64,000 nucleotides of DNA from Sabellastarte sp. h YS-2021 (taxonomy: Eukaryota; Annelida; Polychaeta; Sabellida; Sabellidae): positions 95,392,537-95,456,536 of the forward strand of contig OZ024936.1 in the NCBI GenBank assembly GCA_964017235.1. Direction: 5' to 3'. Under the pieces are notes generated by a model that was given only the letters and a program-made list of their open reading frames with translations, ran no database searches and had not been told where the DNA came from. Of this stretch, positions 22,501 through 37,500 are shown piece by piece (the first letter of the stretch is position 1; every line of letters begins with the position of its first letter). Made by a program: the position numbers and the translations under genes.

Positions 22501-25500
22501 ATTAGATATTCGAAAATTATGACATTTTAAATCCTAGGTTCCTAAATTATTTTAAGGAATATTTTTTTTAAATTTCTGCCCAAATGAAATTAATAACAGA
22601 ATACTGGTTTACTGTTTACCACTTACACAACACATTGAGATATCCCTCAGCAAATGCGTATCCATGAATGTTACTGGCATTACACTGTATCACCATCAGA
22701 TCACTCCCTCCACTAGGACAGGTTTTACACAGATCCCTGATACTTAGCTTCTTTCCATTGTCTTCAACCCTCATCTTGGACCCAGGGTCATTTACTAGAA
22801 AAAGCTCATGACAACAATTACATTTATGAACATGCAGCATGTGTAATATATCTTTTACACTGTCTCTTATACTGTGCTTGTGTAATTATCTCTAACTATG
22901 TCTAATTATTAAGAGGGTTATGTTTGTGGGTGCATTTATTTGTCTGTCTATTTTTATCTGTGTTTTAACTTCAAAGGTAAGAAACAAGTCCTGAAAATAT
23001 TTAGTTGGTACGGTTTGACCAGAGGAAGAAATGATCAGATTTTCATAAAGATCTCAATTTTGACCTGGATACAAAAATTTTTTTTAATTTTCAAAGGTTT
23101 AGTGTTTTGTATATTTTTAAATGCTTATATTTTCTCATGAGATTACTCCAAAGACAAGGAGTCGATCTTCATAGATATCTTGTCTGGGTAAGGTCTGGCT
23201 ACAGAAAACAGTAATTACATTTGTAAAAGATCCAGATGATATCTTTTCAATTTTCAGTGACACAAAACACAAATGCTAAGGTCTGAATTTTAGGAAACCT
23301 ACACTCCTCAACTAATGTCCCCACCTCATATGAACGTTCTACACCTTACAGTATTCAAAATATACCTCACACAAGACACTAAAGGTAACGCGCACTACAG
23401 CAAGGTAAAATCAAGATGAAACTTTGACATAGATCACCACACAATCACCGTCCTACCAATGTAGGAAATTCCTTCACCTTCAGTTTCTGTGATACAAAAG
23501 TTAAGTTGTTGATTCAAACTTAGTGGAACATGCAACAAACATGACCAACAAAATTAATAAGTAAAATGTAGTACTGTATTCTTTTAATTGTATACAGACA
23601 GCGTAACAAAGAAAATATCCCTAAATGGGCATTTTCACTCCTACTTGCTTTAATTATTGATCCCTGGCCACTGATTACTGTCGTTAACAGAGTTGACAAA
23701 ATTGAAGAGAGTGTATTTATTACATCAATTACAGAATAGATATACTAGGGAAATATACTTCTCCCCACTGTAACTTGAACTATATCTCAGTTTGGCACAA
23801 ACAAGGATATAGAATACTTTATAAAATTGGCTATCATCAGTATAATGTGTACATTTCCTGAAATGTATCTATACTATATACTAAAATAGCTAAAATGATG
23901 ACAGACATAAATTAATTGTTTCAGGAATTTCTGTATGCAGACTGTGCCAAATTGGGGCAAAATTACACTCCTTAAAACTATTTGAAAGGTTAAGTAATGT
24001 TGATATTGCTTGGCTTGCACCTATGTCAAGGTATATTTCAAACAACCGAATTTTACATTATTATTCATAAAAGAAGAATAGATAAAGATTTGGCCTTCAT
24101 GTTATTCCAAGTTACAGTGTGGAACAGCATATTAATAATGCAGAATGAGTGTGGACAGTTTTCCCATCATTATGCATACTTACAGTCAATACTCCATTTT
24201 TAAACCACTGTATTTCTGCCTCAGGTTTTCCTTTCGCATTACATGTAAAAGTGACTGTATCTCCCTCAGTTGTATTCTTGTCATGTGGCATGTCTGATTC
24301 TGCTTCAAACACAGGTATCACTGAAAACACCACAAATTAAACATAGAAACATGCAATTTTGCATATTTACATTTAAAATTGATCTTATTACCCAGGTTCC
24401 ATTTATACTACTATTGCAACAAAGCCAAATGGTTTCCCCTTACAGACTCTAGGTTGAGAAAGAATCTTGCTATAATTTTGTCAAAGATAGGCCTTTCTAA
24501 TGCTAATATCACATTCCATTCATTCCGACGTTCAGGTGCCACCCTGGCCTTCAACTCCAGTGTCCCTCTGCAAGACATACAGAGTCATGGCACCTGGACG
24601 TCGGACTGTGTTTGGTCCTACATCACCCAAGACCATAATGCCTCCCAAGCTGTGGCTCAGGCATTTTCATCCCTACTTACCTCCTAACTACTTCTATGGG
24701 GCGTTTGGGCCTCTCTATCTCAACATTCAAAATTATTTACATTAAAACATACAACTTACCTGTAAATTTCTCTCTAGTAAAGTTAAATCTATCAGTAAGA
24801 CATTAGATGTCAAAAACCTTTCAGTAAATTCTAAAACCAAATAAACCCTAGGGTCAACCACAGGGATGACCCTAACCATAAAGTCAAATTTTAAGGGTCA
24901 CCTTAAGTGACCCTTCCTAATCTCAAGCTATTGTTTCAGTAAGGTCACCTTACATTTAGGTTCCCATGTAAATATCCCTAATTGCGTAAATCATTAACTC
25001 CTAGATCACTTTAAGGTCATCTTAAATGACCTCCTCTGTCTAATCACGTAACTTTATTCTATATTTATCATACTAACTTTGTATAGTTGTTGAGATAGAT
25101 GTAATTGCATATAGATATATATATATATATACATACTTACAGTTGTCAGCCACTTTAAGGTGGCCTTAAGTCTTTTGTGTAAAACGTCTATCAAAGTATG
25201 TAAATATCAAGTTAGAGGCTAACATAGAATAAACTAATTTTATTCCCAACTGTAGTATCATTCATGTTGTTGTCACACTCGGGGAGGGGGGGGGGGGGGC
25301 ACTGATACTACTATTGCAACATTGAGCCAATTTTACAGTGTTCGGCCACTGGCATGACTTACCCTGTCCAAAACAGTTGGGGAGAATGCTATTTAGCAAT
25401 GAACCCCCGTAGGCATTGTGTTTTAAAATATAAGAAAAATAGGTCTTTTAACTGCCTCCTGAGTGCCACAATTTATCAAGACATCTCATAAAATCAAATC

Positions 25501-28500
25501 ATGATCAACCTTTGCATTCAGTTAAGATTAATCAGTCAAATTAAAAGATAATCTTCTTGCAAGAAAAATCCCACCAGTACGCTTTAATGAAAGGATCAGT
25601 CATGTCATGAAAAAAGATCCATCATATGACTGTACATATAAAATCTCAGGTATCAGTCATGTCATAAAAAAAGATCCATCATATGACTGTACATATAAAA
25701 TCTCAGGTATCAGGTATCCATGTGCTTAATCTCCAAACTCGCGGATTCTAAGGCACACCATCGAAATAGTAATACATAAATCAATAATCATAAAACATAA
25801 TAGTGTAGGAACAGTTTAAATTTCCAGTGGCAAATTTATTCCAGAGTTTTGGAGCATGATATGAGAAGCACTTATTGAAACGAACTTTAGATTTATGAAC
25901 TTAAGAGCAATAGAAGGGGACTTTGAGAAATACTTTGTCTGGATCCCTGTAGGATTCTGACCAAGAACAGAGCCCTGAGGTGTCCCAAAATTTGGTTTTC
26001 ACTGAGCCACGATCCAGGAGATATGTTGTAAGCCACCATAGGACAATTCCAGTAAAGCAAAACCTTGTTGACAGACAGGTGAGACAATATTTCATTTACT
26101 TCAGGACTTTATGCACTTTCTGACTATAGACTTACATTCCCCTCAGTGAAAGACAGTGAAATGACTATTTATTAATGTTCCTGTGGCTCTTTAGCTTAAA
26201 CCTAGGGACAGGACCCAACATTTTAAATGGTCATCTGAGCTCCTATACATCTACTTGTACCTGAACTCAGGTACTCTGCAATCCTAGTTGAGTGTGTCAC
26301 CCACTAAGCCACAGTGGCAGATCATCCCAAAGATAAATTTCAACACAAAGGTTGGTAAAGCATCTTGAAAAAATCCCTCACCAAAATAAGGCCAAACATC
26401 ATTTAGGGCCACCACATTATTCTCAACATTGTAGGAAATAACATTAAACATTATTACATGACCCCTTACCTCTTTGATATATTGAAACTTAACATTGATT
26501 AAACCTAAACTGAAATACAAACTGGCAGCTGCCAAACTTCTAAGGTCCGAACCTGTAATAAATTTCAGCTGCAAGTAGAAAGGACCCAGAAATTTTCTGG
26601 TAAACTTTGTACTGAATCCACAGTATCAAAGAAAATAATTGGAATCAAGTGAAGTAATAACCTGAAACAGGTTCAAAGAGTGAAAGAAATTAAAACTGAG
26701 AACTGTAAAAGTAACAAAATTGATTACTAAATAAGTTATTGTGCTGCTTTTTAAAAGCACCAGGCTCTGGCTAACAATATTTAAGCTTGCTTCTCAGTAA
26801 AATATTTTCAGAAACACATTTTGCAATCAGGTTAAGAGTTAAATCACTCACAGTCCATGTCATCCTATAAGTCTAATTATTCTAATACCAACTTTTATCT
26901 TTGATTAGTTGGAAAATGCATTTTCAGAGATGAATTAATTTCTTTAAATCAACAAACTTTGATAGCTAATGTTAATATTTATATTGTAATGTTAATTCAA
27001 CACCAAAACTAATCACTAATAATTCTCCTACCTTCTACCTCAATATTGAATTCATATGATGATCTTCCATTACTATTGGTGCGTGTACACATGTATATTC
27101 CGGCGTCACCTTCCTCCACATCAGATATTTCCATACCAGTACCATACCGTGTGGGCTTCTTCCTTCCTGTCAGAGTGCCCTCCTCCAACTTTATAAATGT
27201 CACATCAGGAGTGGGGCTAAAACATAGAAATTGATTCAGAGAACTTTCTGTACAAGCAAAAAGTTCAGCGCTGTTTCCTGGAAAAGTCAATTGACACAAT
27301 GTCCACAACAGGTAGTTTATTCTCATTTCTGGTAAGTAATGTTAATGTTTTAAGAAATGCAGAAGGAAACATGCCACTAGGGGTGACCTTCAAAATGTAA
27401 GACAGTAAAACCTTCAAATGTAAGACAGTAAAATTTTGAACCAATTTTGCAACAAAGGAGATCAGGTTCCTTAATGTAGTTAAAACACTGACAAAAACTG
27501 TCACAAATTTCTCACAACTCAAGGAAATACAAGTCAGCTGACCAGCGAATTTCACATTATTGTATCCAATTTTTGCTCTTCTGCACTGGTGAGTGTTTAC
27601 TATATTATTACTTTATGCACTATTGTGAAAAAATAAAATTATTTGCTAAAAGAACATTATCTGTTTTCTTACGTTTCAAACCATTTGGCACTGGAAGCAA
27701 CAGTTAGCTTTCCTGAACTGAACACTGGACATGAAAAGTGTGACTTTTGACAATAGAGTTCATAAATCAATTAAACACGTCTCTAATTCTTTTAGTCACT
27801 ACGCCCCAGTTCTTTGGAACTCTTTCCCCTTCCAAATAAGAAACAGTACTTCTGTCACATCTTTCAGGAAACACCTCAAAACCCACCTTTTCAATTCTAG
27901 TTTCCCAACTTAGTCTCCTTCCTTCTCAGTTCCTCAAGTTCACAACTCTGGAATACTGACCTTGAATGCCCCTCAAGTCTCCTTATTAAAAATGGTTGAC
28001 TGCCATGCGGGTATATAAGTTCCTACACAGTGGTAACCCCAAATACTTTGAACCCTTCTTGATTCCCAGACATAGTGCATATAACACTCGTCGAAGTCAA
28101 TCTGATGGCATATTTCTTGAGGTTCCCAACTTTGCTTCAGTTTTTAAGTCTCGAAAGCATTTTGGACTCAGTTTTGCGTATGATGCACCTATGATTTGGA
28201 ATGACCTTCCTGATGAGGTCCGCTCTGCAAACTCACTTGCCTCTTTCAGGTCAAAGTTGAAGTCATACCTCTTTGGAAAAGCATACCCACGATAAATATC
28301 CAATCTCCTTCTGCATTCTCCACGGTGCTGACCCCTGCAATGTCTCTGGTTTTTGAATATCGAACAATGTTTTTGTATGATGCGCCTTAGAATCTGTCTT
28401 TTGATAGAGATTAAGCGGTATAAAAGTCCTATTAGAATTTATTTATTTGGGGTTTTACGTTACTTTCAACACTGTACATGTCATATTGTGACAGGTAGTT

Positions 28501-31500
28501 AGGAGGGCAGAGGAAACCAGTACATATATTTGGTCAAGGTTCTGTACTGTAAACTGCTGACCAACGGCAAGAAACTACCAGCTTTGCCACTTGAGTTCGG
28601 GCCTGGAACTGAACCCCGATCTCATGGGTGGGAGGCAAGAGTGTTACCACCCTGCCACCATGGCCCCATTATGTAAGCTTTGAAACAAAGGGATATGTAG
28701 ATAATGTAACAATCAAATGCAATAGTGTTTGATACCAAATCTTTAAGTATCAAACGATAAGGATTAGAGTACTTTTAGGTTTAAATAACTTAATTTGAGA
28801 TGGTATTAAAAATATGACCTTCCCATATTGTGTGATTATTTGGAAATTGGGTTTCCTTTAAATATTGATTACAATATATATTTAAATTTAATGAAAATGT
28901 TACAAACCACCCTTCAGCAGAAGTTGGCAATGGGGCAGTGGCAGGTCCCCTTAGAATACGTCCATTTGATTTAGAATACGTCCATTTTTCACCTTTACTT
29001 GCTAGGTCAAAAGAGTAGGACTTTTGTAAGTAGTCGGTTGGACTACTATAACTCACTTTTCAGGAGTTTCTCCGAGTTCAATCTTCATAGATTACAGTCT
29101 ATCCAAAAGAGTGCAGCTAGAATTGTTACAAATTCGAGTAAATACACTTGGATAACTCGGGTACTCAGGAAACTCCATTGCCTCCCTATTCAGTTTCGTT
29201 CAAACTGGTTACCCTGGTGTACACGTTTTTTCATACTGGTTTCCCTAAATATTTTGCTCCACATCTATCCACATACCGCACTACTTACAATACCAGACAT
29301 AGTCAGAGTGTTGCCAATTTCCTCAATGTACCAAAATTTCAACTTACAATTCACAAGTCCACTAAGCAGTTTGGCTTCAGTATTGCTTTGATGCTGCTAC
29401 TGTTTGGAATTCACTTCCTAAAGACATTTGTGGTATCACCCACTACTGCCTCTTTTAGAAAGAAGCTCAATACTTAACTCTACGCAAAGGCAGATCCTCC
29501 TTAGCTCATTTCTCTTATGGCTTCTCTGTGGTGCTGACCTATTTCTGTCCCTGGATTTTGAATTTGCATATTGCTATTGTCTTGTTGCACCTTAGAGGCC
29601 ACAGAATTAGAATTAGGTCAAAGTCAGATGGTGAAACACAAGTGATTGTGGACTTATCATGGCCTCATGGTAGTAGTGAAAATAGTTATGTGTCTATTGA
29701 AACGTTTGATAAAATGGACTTTAAACTAAAGTACCCAACTATTAATAATGTTATACATAAACTAAGAGTTATGGGTCCTGATACTTTATCATTTAAAATG
29801 ATTCCGGAATTTCCAGGATTGATCCAGATGATTATCATGTCTTGGGTCTACATTGGCTTAATATGACATACGTTGATGTAGCGCTTCCTTTTGGATTCCA
29901 ACAAGCAGCTTCTAGCTTCCAGATGGCCACTGACACCATTACCTATCTTATGTGGACCCAAAATACCTGGATTATAACTACTTAGATGATCTGGTTGGAC
30001 CAGTTGATCCTGATAAGGCACATTATGTTATCTAATGTCTTGCAAGATCTATTGTTGCCAATTAATTTGAAAAAAGTCGAATCCCCCAGTCACAAAATTA
30101 CCTGTTTGGGCATTCAAATTGATGCAAAAGCTGGTACTTTTGCTATTCCAGAAGAAAAAATACAACAATTAAACATATGTGTTATCAATGGAAGTTTAAA
30201 CCTAAAGCCACTAGAAATTAATTATAAAAATTGGTTGGTAATTTTTTATATTTGCATAAATGTATTCCTCCAGCCAAAATGTTCACAAATTTTATTTTAC
30301 CTGCATTATGTAATGGTATGAGTTCTGGGGCTATCGCACTTAATGCTGCTTTCTTTCACTAACTTTTCATATACAACTTTCACTAACTTTCGTGGCTTGG
30401 TACGTTTCATTTCTCTGTGCTTTCTTTATATAACATCCCCAGAGGTATGGATAATCGAGAGTCTAATGAAAGTCTAAAGGTTACAGAAAGGTCAAGTTGA
30501 ATGTGAATTATAATATCCAACCAGATGGTAATGTTGGCATAGCTAGTTGATGATTTATCTAGACTTTGACCGGTATCTTTGATTTGAAATTTAACTTGAC
30601 AGAATTAACCTCGAACTTTATTGTGAGATTAATATGTACAGGAAGTAATCAGTTATATAACAATGCAACAGACATAACAGATTATCTTATATAACTCTTA
30701 ATGTATTATGGTTCCTTAACAGTGATACAGTTGTTTGTGTACTTGAAACTTAAGCCCGAACTATGTAAATAAACTGTTTTAAGCTAACCAATGGTAGTAT
30801 CTAAAGCAAATAATGTATTAGTAACAGCAACATTGTATTTTTAATGTTTTAAATGTGTAACAATACTATTTAATAAGTCAAGTGAGTTAACCATGGTTGT
30901 TTTTTTTTCACCTTCTACAGGACTGACTATTAGATTACCACAGTACTAGCTGGGGACTATAGTACTGAACCTCTTAACAGCTTTCATATAGATATCACCT
31001 AATGTGATTTCATGTGATCATTATAATTATTAATAGAAATTGGTCAGTTGCATAATTATATGGTTAGATATCATGCCCATTAAAACGGTTCCTTCTTGGA
31101 TTCTGAAAAGCCATGCATTTTAGTACACCCCAATCAAATAGGTCACTGACAATAGTTGAAACTCATGTAATCACCTATTGCAGTTTCTTTCAATGGAATG
31201 AAGTCCCAACAAAGCAAAAATATGGGATATAAGTGTGCAATTTCTTCAAATTTAGGGTTTCTCACCATTATTTTAAATTTGCAAGATGGCAGTTGTAATA
31301 TGTAATATTTCAAATGGTCTTGATACCAAGGTAGCGAGACTAATGACCCATTCCTCATTAATATACTTGGAGTCACACCCAAAAGCATTCTACTGCAAAG
31401 AGTTTTATCTGGATATTATTTTAAATGCTAAAAAATTATGCATATTTGCAAATTACCCAACAATTTGCTTGAATTGTCGTTATTTCTAGCACCTCAAGAT

Positions 31501-34500
31501 CCACCACAATGTTTCCAGTGTTTAATCAATCCAGCATGTACAACTGACACTTTCAGAATTTTTCTAGTTTAGTTCCCAGTTAATATTTCAGCCTTATTAA
31601 AATTACTTACTATCCCGCAAATAAACACTGGAATTCAACCGTCTGTCCAGCTACTACAACTTCTGTCTTCTCAGGCTTAAACTTGATCTCTGGTACAGAA
31701 TTGATTGCACTTGCTGAAAGATAATTAAACCTTGGTTTATTCATTTTGTTGTGCTTCCATCTGTATTACAGGAAATGCCCTTTTTCGGCAGAAAGAGGAA
31801 ATGAACAATAAATTTATGGAACGGGTCTGTACCTGAAATTAGCAAGTAATTGTCATATCATAGGTGCTACAATTATGGCCTTGGAACAATCCAATTTTGT
31901 AAATAGGACGGCATTCATAACTGAAGTACAAGAGGTAGTGCCAAAAGTTGAATAAATAACTTAAAATAATTCTCTCTCTAGTATTTTTACTAGTATTTAC
32001 TTTCAATGGGCTAGTATAACATATTTCCTTCATCTTAATTGTATTCAGTTATTGTAAACAACATGCAATATAATATATGTTTGATAGGAGCTTTCACTAC
32101 ATTTGTATGGAAAAAGAAGTGACAGATTTAAAATTTTACATTTGTATATGCATATTTTGTCAATATTAAACTGGGCTTTTTACAACTATATGTTTTAATT
32201 TCTCACTAATTTGTTATACATATCCTAGGGTGATTAATACAGATGAGGGAATTATTACACAGTTTTCAGTGCATCTTAATTAATGTTTTAGTCAATCACT
32301 TCATTATTTTATACTCATTTCCTCTATTTATTTGGATTATCTTCTGATAACAGGGTAATGCACAATGGGTTGTTCATCTTTGTTAGTGATATAAATATTT
32401 TATATATCTAGTGAGGTATGTTTTATGTTCAGTATCCACCAATTTGTATTAATAATAAGTAAAATAAGTCCATATTTAAAGAAATGTGAAAAAGGCTGAC
32501 TTATATGCAGGACCACCAGTCAAAATAAAAACTTCCAATTGTAACTTGAAACTCTTCGACCATTACTGATTTTCATCCAACAGAAAGCAGAATCTCTGTA
32601 AAATGCATTTCTAATGATGTATTTAGCAAATTTTTAGATTAGCCAGGCTCATAATAAAAGTGAAAACTGTGCATTTGTTGATAAATTGGCAACAGCCATA
32701 AAACATAATAAGCTGCACCAGGGAATGCAAAAAAAATGTCCCTGTCTGTATGTCCCCCATTTGAGGCTAAATAAAAAAAATACTTATACCGGGATTGACT
32801 TTAATCCTTGATTGACAGCCAAGCACTGTTGTTGCAAGGACCCAGTTGCGCATACTACTCAGGTAGATATTTGTGCCCATTTGGTCGTTCTGGATCACAT
32901 TAGCAAAGTGCAGATTTCTCTTCAAATCAATGGTCAGACACATACTCTCAGTGACTGGTATATAGTTTTTGTGATCCACTCCATCCCCAGTGATCCAAGT
33001 GAAACTGGCTGCAGGAAAAGAAGGAGGAGCAATGCACTCCAGTTGAAACGAGATTGGCTGCATGAGATTGAGCTCTTACCAAATTGAAAAAAAGTGCCTG
33101 GGGCTGGATTTAATGGAGAACTTTAATGTAAATTTTGATTTCAAGAGAAGACTTTTCTATATGCAAAGTCTGGGCTCAAGTTAAGACTTACAAAAGAACT
33201 TACGAAAGCTAAGCATAGACCCTTGTCATAGCTAAGTCTCATATAAAGAATTATAAAACTACAAAGTACAAATATAAAGTACAAATCAATTAGAAAAATT
33301 TAGGAATTAGGTTTTTTTGTTAGTTAATACCTTACCTAATGGACAACGAGCTATATTGATTGTGCAATCAAGCCCTGTTAAACACCAGACGAAGAAATCC
33401 TACATCTTCTCAGCTAAGGCTGGCCTCATGACCATGATTCATTAGGTGGCGTGAAATACTTTCTTCCTGGCTAGAGAATGTGACTTCATAGCATCTTTTC
33501 CATCCTTCAAACTATACATGAGCCCCTAGTGAGATGACACTGGGGTCCGTAGAGAGGGCCTCATCTTGTCCATTAGGTAAGATATTAACTAATCAAAAAT
33601 TAACTTAAAGTCCTTAAATTGATATTTTATTGTATTAATATATATTATGTAATAAACTTATTGCTTGGAAGAACTACCACCTGGCAAGTAGGTAGCTTAC
33701 TAGGGACTCGAGATTAAAATCAGTAGTGATATTAACTGATCTCAAAGGAACCTCAGTTGGTCCAATAGGCCAGTTGTCAGTGAAATGGTTAGTAACCATA
33801 TAAGTTGCCCGCCTCCCTTTTTGGATCCCCTCTGGTGGGAGAAGAGAGGTAAGAGTTCAGTCTTTGGAGAGACCCTCTTTGGAAAGAAGAAGAGTCAGAA
33901 AAGAGGAGACAGCAGCTTCAGAAAACCCTGGTGGACAAGGTGAGAGGTTCCTTTTAAATAAGGTCTAGTGGTGGACTTGCTGAGCAGCCCATCAATGAGA
34001 CCAAATAAAAGAGCTCTGCATCAGCATAGTCCACACGCTTCAAATAGGATTGTGTGAAGGTGTTGTGGGACTTCCAGTGACAAGCTGATATTATCTGTTT
34101 GAAGGAGATTTTTGAAAAGTTGAAGCCATCAAAAACCATAACATTAGGTGCTTTGACTTGATATACATGAAGCATATCCAATCACCTTTCTGATGATTTC
34201 AGTTTGAAATCATCAGATTCCCATACTTTCCAAAACAGATTCAGTCTAGACCCTACAGGCTGCTTTTTGAGCAGCAATGTGGACCTTTGTAACAGGTTGG
34301 ACAAAACTTGACAGATTTACACAGGAAGCACCTGTGAGAAAATTTATTTGATTTAAAATGGGCCTTACTCCTTCTTTGTGGCTGCCCCCCCCCTAAAACA
34401 ATCATGATCCACATAACAAAATACCTTTGTTTCTGGCACATTTAAAGCATGAATTTACAAAAGTTCAATTCTTGCATAAGACACAATGTCTCTCTTGTCC

Positions 34501-37500
34501 TGGCTCATCATACAGAATAAAAATGCATACAGTAATTGTCATTTACACGATGACTGAGCCTTGGCTTTTTTCAGAATGAGTACTTACAAGTTGTCTCTCA
34601 ACTGCTATGTCCATGGAAAAAGTAACATAATACACATGACAAAATACCATTATCTTTTTGCAAATTTAAAGCATAGTTTACAAAAGTTAAATGTCTTGCA
34701 TAAGGCATACAGTCTCTCTCATCCTGGTTCATCATATAGAACAAAACGCATACAGTAATCGACATTTACATGATGCCTGAGCCTTGGCTGGTCAGAAGGA
34801 GTACTTTCTTTCGTCTGTTATGTGTCTGTGAGCCGAAATTCTTCCAAGCTGGTGGTTGACTGGGAAGAAGGTATAAATTTGATATCTGCCCTGCTTCCTT
34901 GTCGCGTTTAATACTTGACTTCAGGTGGTCCAGGCATCTCATCATGTCAAAGTTGTTTAAGACAGCCACTTGATTACAGATGTAACTGGCCTCCCTGGTG
35001 GCTTTCTTCCATTTCCTAAGATTGTCCTGGGAAATTGGTTGGAAAACAGGTTTTGTTGAGGGCAGGCTGGATTACCTGGCAACAGTTAGACTCTTCATTA
35101 TACCAAAACCTTGTGGCCTGCCATTTCCAGTATGTATGTGTGGAGCGCATACCATTTTGACTGTGACCGAGGAGTTTTCACAAAATAATCTACCAGGCTA
35201 CCAGAATCAGAACTTCTTGAAGGGTTAGATTCAGTTTCTCCAATTTTCCAATTTCACTTAGCAGTCCATTGAGTGATATCATACTGGTTTGTTAGGCTCT
35301 GTGACCAATCCATGGATTATCATCAGCAGTAGAGGAAGAAGACCAAAAGTATGCAGTTCTAACCCGTAAAAGAACAGATCTTTCTGATATTCGCTGCAGC
35401 TGGGCCTGCTCGTTAGGACCATTCCCTTCCTTATTTGCTGGGCGGTCTGGAGATAAAATCTCTCCTAGGTTGGCGATAGCTGGCAATTCTGTTTCTGCCT
35501 CTGAGTCCAAGTCTGAATTTATGAGGTGGAAAAGACCTGGCTAAAGATATTGCAGGAATTTCCTTCTGCAGAGCTGGTGCCTTCTCTGTGTCAGTCTGCT
35601 TGTTGGTTGGTGGATTGGTCAGTAGTAGGAAAGGTGGTTTCCTAACTGTACCAGCCAGAGGTTGCTGTGAAGAAGCCATTTTAATCAGACTAAAAATCGG
35701 CTAACTTGTTACAAGTGCCTCTATCTTGGCTAGTCTCTCTTACCATTTGTGGTATAAGTCACTCAGTTGTTTAGCAAAAGAAAATGACTTGGATGGGGTA
35801 GATTTGTTATTCATGTCTTTGTGTAAGTCTTCGTGTGGCTGATTTATCTGGTGTTTCAGCAGACAATATCCCCAAAACTGACACTGAGGTCAAATCTACT
35901 AGGGTGGCACCGTTTTGAAAAGTTTCTTCTTTTCCTTCTTTATGTGTATAAGAAAGTGTAGCCAGCTGTTTACATTGATCCTGGGAAAACAGATCACAGA
36001 ACTTAGACTTTTATTTCAGTATTCAGGGATCTGTTACTTGTTATTTCTCATGATGTGCATCTGGAATGATTGTCAAATCCAGCCATTAAGTACATGCTTC
36101 TGTCTTGGAGAAGCCATGATGTATCAACAGCTAGGTTATGTGCACAAAAATTCGAAAATTAATTCCAAAAAATTATGAGCTTTAACATGATGAATTTCAT
36201 AAGAAACGTGAAAGTTGAAAGCCCTTTTAAAACTTGTTTTATCTGCACATGAGCCAAACAATTAAATATTCTATTTTGCATTGGGTTATTTTGTAACACC
36301 TAGATCACACCTTATACTCCTTAGATAACAAGCTACAACTGAACAAGCTCATCTACATCCATTCCGTGTTCGATCTGCCTTATATATGGGTAGAACATCT
36401 TTCATGCAATTCAATGGCATTCATGTATGAGTAGGATGCCTTTCAGGATATCCAACACAATTCAGAGTTTTTGCTATCACAAATGACAGCACTTTCAAAC
36501 TTAGAAAAATCTTTTGTGACAGCTCATGATTTGTACCAAAACATATATAATGGTCTCCTTGCAGTCCTGGCCAATATTTTTAAATGTCCCAGAAACCTCC
36601 TGTAGCTGTGACTCTTCACTACATGCACTAAGACATACATCCTAGAGGAGTAAAGAGGGCGAGGGAGCATGATGTTCTTCAGGATGTACCACCCAGAAAT
36701 GAGATCTCTTTTTAGAGCCAAAAAAGGACAATATCATCAAATTGAAATTAAATACATACACATAAAACCCTAAGAAAGAGAGTAGCCTAACCATGGGGTG
36801 GGATTTAAGGAGTAAGCTTTTAGTTGCATAATATATACTTCTTCATGATCTCATGGGGCAAACCTTATCTTGGCAAATTGGAAAAAAATAATATTTATAG
36901 TTATTTGATTGTAATTGGTGAATGTCTATAAACGGAACAAGGATGTCAAAGTGATAATAAAAATATTTTTATGTATCACTGGCAATTTCCATATGCAAAT
37001 TGTACCAGGTTGGAGAGCTGATTTCATGAAGAGTATATTTTTACAACTTTAAAAGTTCTGTATAATGTTACTTGATTTACATATCTGTGATTAATACCTA
37101 TTTATAGCCTACATATTTTTGTCATTAGAAATGCCCAGTATTGAACACAAAACAACCACAAATAAGTTGTTTGTGTGCATATTGTACAGTTACAGTGGTT
37201 AATGGTTCTACCCAAATACAATGTTTCACACTCATTAGATTTGAATGAACTGATGCAAATCAAATAACTGCTCCACAATGCAACAAAATAACAGGCATGT
37301 AACTGACAAATGTACTCCACAAGTATATTCCCTGTAAATACAGTTTCTTTTAATTTTCCTAAATGAGGTGCTGGTTTTCAAAAATAAGTTACAACAATTT
37401 CCAAACAGGTTTTTAAAAAATGTTTCAAAAATGCCTTTGTCTTGAAGATATTATAGCTTCATCCATGAGTGAAGAATTTTTAGAAACATTAGCATCACAA

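Noticed and set aside
22111-22626. Possible location of the missing Ig5 exon
   Set aside because: Read in all minus-strand frames it has stops throughout and no Cys/Trp Ig pattern.
22795-22796. CTAG as splice acceptor of the Ig4b exon
   Set aside because: It looks stronger but gives the wrong phase after the Ig4a exon; the GAG ten bases upstream keeps the frame.
24379-24690. Host gene encoding a recombinase
   Set aside because: Only the C-terminal third is present with no start, splice sites or upstream domain; better explained as a retroelement remnant.
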